From contig NC_065877.1 in assembly GCF_933775445.1 (NCBI RefSeq), positions 17,918,001-17,982,000 on the forward strand: DNA of 64,000 bases, in the 5' to 3' direction. Position 1 is the stretch's first letter; each line of letters starts with the position of its first letter. Under the pieces are notes generated by a model, which had not been told where the DNA came from, ran no database searches, and worked only from the letters and a program-made list of their open reading frames with translations. Made by a program: the position numbers and the translations under genes. Shown here piece by piece: positions 60,022-64,000 of this stretch. The stretch is from Argentina anserina. Lineage: Eukaryota > Streptophyta > Magnoliopsida > Rosales > Rosaceae.

Positions 60022-62127
60022 ACTTTGTTTGCCCTCAAGCAAATAAAAACTAAAGTAGCACAACCAAACTAAATGGGTCACTTGCTTCCATCTTGAATTC
60101 AACCAATTTCTTTTAAAGAACCATGATATCAATTGAGCATGATTAGAAACTAAATTTTCGAAATACAATGCTAATAAATGGATTTGAAAGGTCATGCTCA
60201 ATAAAGTATATATATGTGTATGTCATGTGTGTCATCTTTAAGTCATCCATATACGATTAACTTAGACTACATTTTCCTAACCATCAAACTCACATGGATA
60301 CACTCATTTTCACTCAAGTGTTTTTGGTTAGTGTTTATACTCAAAAGCAATTCAATGGACTGGGTTATCCATAGGCTTGCTCTTTAATCTTTTTCCCACA
60401 TGATCATTGCATGAGTTCTCTCGGATCAAAAGGTCTTTTATTTTGGTTGTATAGGGCTTAAGGTGAGAGCTTAAGAAATAAAATGAAATATATCACAAAT
60501 TCTAAGCCTCATAGTAAGCAATTCTCTTGTTGAGATCCCATAATACACTTTCACAACTCTATGTGCTTTGTAACTTCTTGATTCCACAAACTCAAGTACA
60601 ACTAGACTACTAAATTATTCTCCTCACTTTTTTTTTGGATTTTTTTTCAACAATTTTTTTTTACTAGCACTAATTTTCGGTGACACTAGTCCATATTTGA
60701 TTTTGTTTGATTCTTTTGATATTGTGAACATGTCTAGAGTCACCATTTTTCTTTTTCTTGGCTACACACAAAAGTAATCTACCCCACCTCACACTTATTC
60801 TTTTGAAATATCTCAAACTCATTTACAAGCATCAAATTAACAATAGGACTCACATTGCTTACCACTTGGCTTAGAGAGGATAGAAAAAAAAATGTTGAAG
60901 TTTAAGAATGGTAGACATTTATGGTGGTAAAGAAATAAAAAGGCTAACACAAAACTACATAGGCTCAAATTGGCTTAGAAATGGATTTTTTTTAAGGATA
61001 AAAGCTATTTGGCCTTGGTGGATACCTAATGCCTTGGTTTTCCCCAATAACAACTCATGCCTTGATAAAAGTCTCGAAAGATTTAAAGCAAGTTCTAGAT
61101 TGCAAACACAATGAATTGATCACACAATGAAATAACTAGTGCATTAGAAATTTTTATACACTCTCATCGGCTCAAAATCTCACATAGGCATAGATCGTTT
61201 CAACAAATATAGTCCTCATCTTTCACACATGAATGCATTTAAAATGACATAGGCAATATGACTCTAAACATATGTGAGCACAAAATGCCAAATCCTCCTA
61301 TTAACAAAGCATTGATTGTTAACCGGTAAACATGCTCAAAATTAATCTATCCAAATATGATGATTGTTTTGTTATTGGCACCAAGCAAGTAAACCACAAA
61401 CAAACTTGTTTTTTGCATTTTTCAAAATATCTCAATTTTTATGGATTTTTTTTATTTTATAATGTAAACATAAAAAAATTATAAGGAATGAAATTACTTA
61501 GCCTTACACCTCACACTTAATTTACACATTGTCCTCAATGTGTCGTGAATAATACTGAAATAAATATAAGGTATAAACTATGTTTATTAATTACCACATG
61601 CTAATCAATACAAACTAACCAACACAATTGCCTAGCAAGCACCTCACACTTAAAACATCTTATAGTCCGTAATGTGATATGAAGCTATTAAGATCCTATC
61701 AATGTTTTGGGAAGCATGCATCAGTAGGGCTACAACTAGCATTCAAAACAACTACCTAATAAAGCAAGAAAGAGAAGGTAGTCACCTCACACTTAAACTT
61801 TGGATAATCCTTTCAATAAAAGCTAAATCTTTTGTGTTTTATCCATTGGTCAAGGATGAAATGACTTTCCAAACTCTCAATGTCATAATTTATTAATATG
61901 GAAACACAAACACAACTAATCATGCTTAGAAAAATCAGAGTAAAGGATAAGAAAACGCAAACTCTTTGAAGATCTCATGTAGCTCCATAGTGTAAATTGT
62001 TGATGGTGAAAACCCACAAAGCTCGTTGGGCCTTGTAATCCCTTAGCTCCATCTTATTGTGCTAACCCTTGGAGTCCGCCAAGACGGGTTTAAGTTTAAG
62101 GACATTAACAAGGTCCATAATGCTTCC
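60022..62127 (-). mobile_element. Non-coding spacer between pol and 3' LTR
   Basis: About 2.1 kb with no recognisable gene; an envelope-like frame, present in some Athila elements, is not visible. It carries four further copies of AAGTGTGAGGT (minus strand; plus-strand starts 60,786, 61,508, 61,641, 61,784), the stem CACATTG-AGGA-CAATGTG at 61,525-61,542, and homopolymer runs near 60,630-60,662. Open frames here are short and have no recognisable similarity. Confidence 0.7.
61525..61542 (-). other. CACATTG-AGGA-CAATGTG stem-loop motif
   Basis: Perfect 7-bp arms surround a 4-base loop and are followed on the minus strand by AAGTGTGAGGT. It is the counterpart of the motif at 49,125 in the plus-strand element. 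Confidence 0.7.
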
Positions 62128-62748
62128 TCAAACGGTGAGAGGGTCCTCGAAGTACTTCACCTCCGCATAAGTATCTTTTGGTGCACCCTCTAGGTAAGGC
62201 TTCACTTGATGACCATTAACCTTAAAGGTAGATCCATCTCTTAGCTTCTTCAATGTGACCGCCCCATGACTAAATACTTGAACAATCTCAAATGGCCCAA
62301 TCCATCTTGATCTTAGCTTGCCGGGAAATAACTTTAATTTGGAGTTGAAATGAAGTACAAATTTCCCAACCTCCAAGTGCTTGGTTTTGATCCTTTGGTC
62401 ATGGAATGCCTTAGTTTTCTCTTTATAAATATTTGCATTCTCATAGGCATCCATCCGAAGCTCCTCTAGCTCACAAAGCTCTAACTTCCGCTCCTCACCA
62501 CACTTTTCTATGTCAAAATTGAGGGTCTTCAATGCCCAATAAGCCTTATGCTCCAACTCAACCGGCAAATGACAAGCATTTCCATAAACAAGGCGATAGG
62601 GAGACATTCTGATAGTTGTTTTGAATGCGGTCCGATAAGCCCATAGAGCATCATCAAGCTTCATTGCCCAATCTTTTCTAGTTGTAGACACCACCTTTTC
62701 AAGGATGCTCTTTATCTCCCGGTTAGATATTTCAACTTGGCCATTTGT
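62128..62748 (-). pseudogene. pol segment 4: end of integrase core and C-terminal domain
   Basis: This segment starts with [11 protein letters not shown], carrying the catalytic glutamate. [20 protein letters not shown] and [15 protein letters not shown] follow, both characteristic of Athila/Tat integrases. The C-terminal domain has [15 protein letters not shown]. The frame ends normally at 62,128 with no chromodomain. Confidence 0.9.
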
Positions 62749-62751
62749 TTA

Positions 62752-63390
62752 GGGGTGGTATGGTGTCGAGACTTTGTGCTTAACCCCATACTTCTTCAAT
62801 AAGGCCGCAAATGACTTGTTCATAAAATGGGAGCCTCCATCACTAATTATTTCTCTAGGTGTGCCAAATCTTGTGAAGATGTGCTCTTTAAGGAACTTGA
62901 GCACGACCTTGTGGTCATTTGCCTTGATAGCCACGGCCTCAACCCATTTTCTTACATAATCAACTCCCACAAGGATATAGAGATAGCCATATGAACCTGG
63001 GTAGGGTCCCATAAAGTCTATGCCCCATACATCAAATATCTCAACTTCAAGAATATACTTCAAAGGCATTTGGTATCTTGAGGAAATATTGCCTACCCTT
63101 TGACAACGATCACAAGAGCTCACATAAGAATGTGCATCTTTAAATAATGACGGCCACCAAAACTCATAATTAAGTACTTTTTGGGCCGTTTTCTTTCCTC
63201 CATGGTGACCGCCACAGGCTTGATCATGGCAAAAAGATAAGACACTTTGTATTTCTTCCTCCAGAATGCACCTCCTCACCAATTGATCCTTGCATTGCTT
63301 GAATAAGTATGGATCATCCCAAAAGTAGTGTCTTGCTTCTTTAATGAGTCTTCTTTTTGAATGGAAATCAAATGTCTTAGGAAAGCATTT
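62752..63390 (-). pseudogene. pol segment 3: integrase zinc-binding and catalytic core
   Basis: The open frame after the frameshift includes [11 protein letters not shown], the HHCC zinc-binding motif, WGIDFMGP and ISDGGSHF. It ends at TAA (62,749-62,751), one codon after STPYHP, where relatives have glutamine. Two of the three DDE acidic residues are here; the third is in the next segment. Confidence 0.85.
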
Positions 63391-63698
63391 CCCCCACTTG
63401 CGAAGAAGTTAACCAAATGTGGAAACCATGGTAGCTTCTTCTCAACAATGGAAAACAACCTCTCATCCGGAAATGATTCATTCAAAGGCACCCCATCATC
63501 TTCACTTTGATGAGTAGGTCGAGAGAGATGATCTGCTACCAAGTTAACCTTTCCGGGCTTGTCAACAATTTCAATGTCAAACTCTTGAAGAAGTAAGATC
63601 CACCTCAAAAGTCTTGGCTTGGCATCACTCTTAGACAATAAATACTTGAGTGCGGAATGATCAGTGTGAATAATGACTTTAGACCCCAAGAGATAGCT
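63391..63698 (-). pseudogene. pol segment 2: RNase H core and linker
   Basis: This segment continues in the same frame after the TGA, with [13 protein letters not shown] and ADHLSR, the usual end of the RNase H domain. The frame is left at the homopolymer 63,391-63,395 (CCCCC on the plus strand). Past it, the integrase-compatible residues continue in another frame, while this frame runs on out of register to a stop at 63,276. Confidence 0.8.
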
Positions 63699-64000
63699 TC
63701 AGAATTTTTCTAAGGCAAATACCACCGCCAATAACTCTTTCTCGGTGGTAGTATAGTTTACTTGGGCATCATTCAAGGTCTTGCTTGCATAGTAGATGGA
63801 ATGCAAGAGTTTCTCCTTACGTTGTCCCAACACTGCTCCCAAGGCATAATCACTTGAATCACACATAATTTCAAATGGGAGAGTCCAATCCGGTGAGCAA
63901 ATAATAGGAGCATTGGTAAGCAACTCCTTTATCCTCTCAAATGCCTTCAAATATGCTGCATCAAATATAAATTGAGTCTCCTTGGCCAATAGATCACAAA
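63699..64000 (-). pseudogene. pol segment 1: end of reverse transcriptase and start of RNase H
   Basis: An open segment of about 99 codons, continuous with the window edge and ended by TGA at 63,699-63,701. It carries the connection region, FEIMCDSSDYALGAVLGQR with the first RNase H aspartate, and YYASKTLNDAQVNYTTTEKE with the catalytic glutamate. The stop falls at a position that in relatives usually encodes R or W, consistent with a point change. Confidence 0.85.

Larger units (their letters stand above)
62128..64000 (-). pseudogene. pol: Athila/Tat-type pol pseudogene: RNase H and integrase, 5' end beyond the window
   Basis: This is the 3' part of a Ty3/gypsy polyprotein whose reverse transcriptase lies past the window edge. 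From the right: RNase H with first aspartate in CDSSDYA, glutamate in TTTEKELLA, HTDHSAL and ADHLSR (63,500-63,990); integrase zinc domain with H...H near CHDQACGGHHGG and CDRC (about 63,090-63,240); catalytic core with WGIDFMGP and ISDGGSHF (63,030 to 62,830) and a glutamate in NGQVEIS just past a stop; C-terminal domain with RWIGPF (about 62,290). No chromodomain follows, as expected for Athila/Tat. Three lesions break it: TGA at 63,699-63,701, a frameshift at the C-run 63,391-63,395, and TAA at 62,749-62,751. The terminal stop directly precedes 62,128. It is dead in this copy. Confidence 0.9.

Noticed and set aside
60007..62127. Envelope-like gene between pol and the LTR
   Set aside because: Frames there are no longer than about 68 codons and show no signal peptide or membrane segments in a consistent frame.

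Overview
The window reads as repeat-dense heterochromatin of a flowering plant. The evidence is the LTR-retrotransposon lineages at the right end: Athila/Tat-type elements primed by tRNA-Asp, Tekay/Del-type chromovirus LTRs with a chromodomain tail, and a Cassandra-type LTR carrying a 5S rRNA-like core. I cannot name the species. I found no host protein-coding gene and no intact transposon gene.

Bases 1 to about 46,540 form one uninterrupted head-to-tail satellite array with a 126-bp monomer (about 370 copies). The monomer is 38% GC and strongly T-rich on the given strand. Monomer variants (a 116-bp form with a 10-bp deletion, 125/127-bp forms, CpG-decayed forms) are arranged in multimeric blocks. 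Nearly identical blocks recur at offsets of 1,752, 3,899, 2,134, about 1,492, 2,092 and 5,650 bp, which points to recent segmental amplification. Because 126 is divisible by 3, several reading frames stay open for hundreds of codons on both strands. I regard these frames as by-products of the repeat, not genes.

At 46,531 the array passes directly into a truncated LTR. Positions 46,531 to 51,445 hold a degraded plus-strand Athila/Tat-like element: LTR remnant, tRNA-Asp primer site at 47,155, an internal region without recognisable gag or pol but with two signature non-coding motifs, and a second LTR piece that matches the first. It is followed by an integrase shard (51,463-51,582) and a short inverted copy of the leader and primer site (51,600-51,811).

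Positions 51,812 to 58,552 are a nest of LTRs. A minus-strand chromovirus-type LTR contains four hairpin repeats. A minus-strand Athila/Tat-type LTR is split by a 2,051-bp composite (54,203-56,253) flanked by the 5-bp duplication CTTAT. The composite joins a chromovirus-like LTR, an initiator-tRNA-Met primer site and a Cassandra-type LTR. A further Tekay-type LTR and a broken chromodomain tail follow on the minus strand.

Positions 58,553 to 64,000 are the 3' half of a minus-strand Athila/Tat element that continues past the window edge: LTR, polypurine region, a 2.1-kb non-coding spacer with a reiterated motif, and a pol pseudogene (RNase H plus integrase) broken by two stop codons and one frameshift. 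The right-hand 17 kb therefore reads as several rounds of nested insertion beside a satellite array that is still being rearranged.
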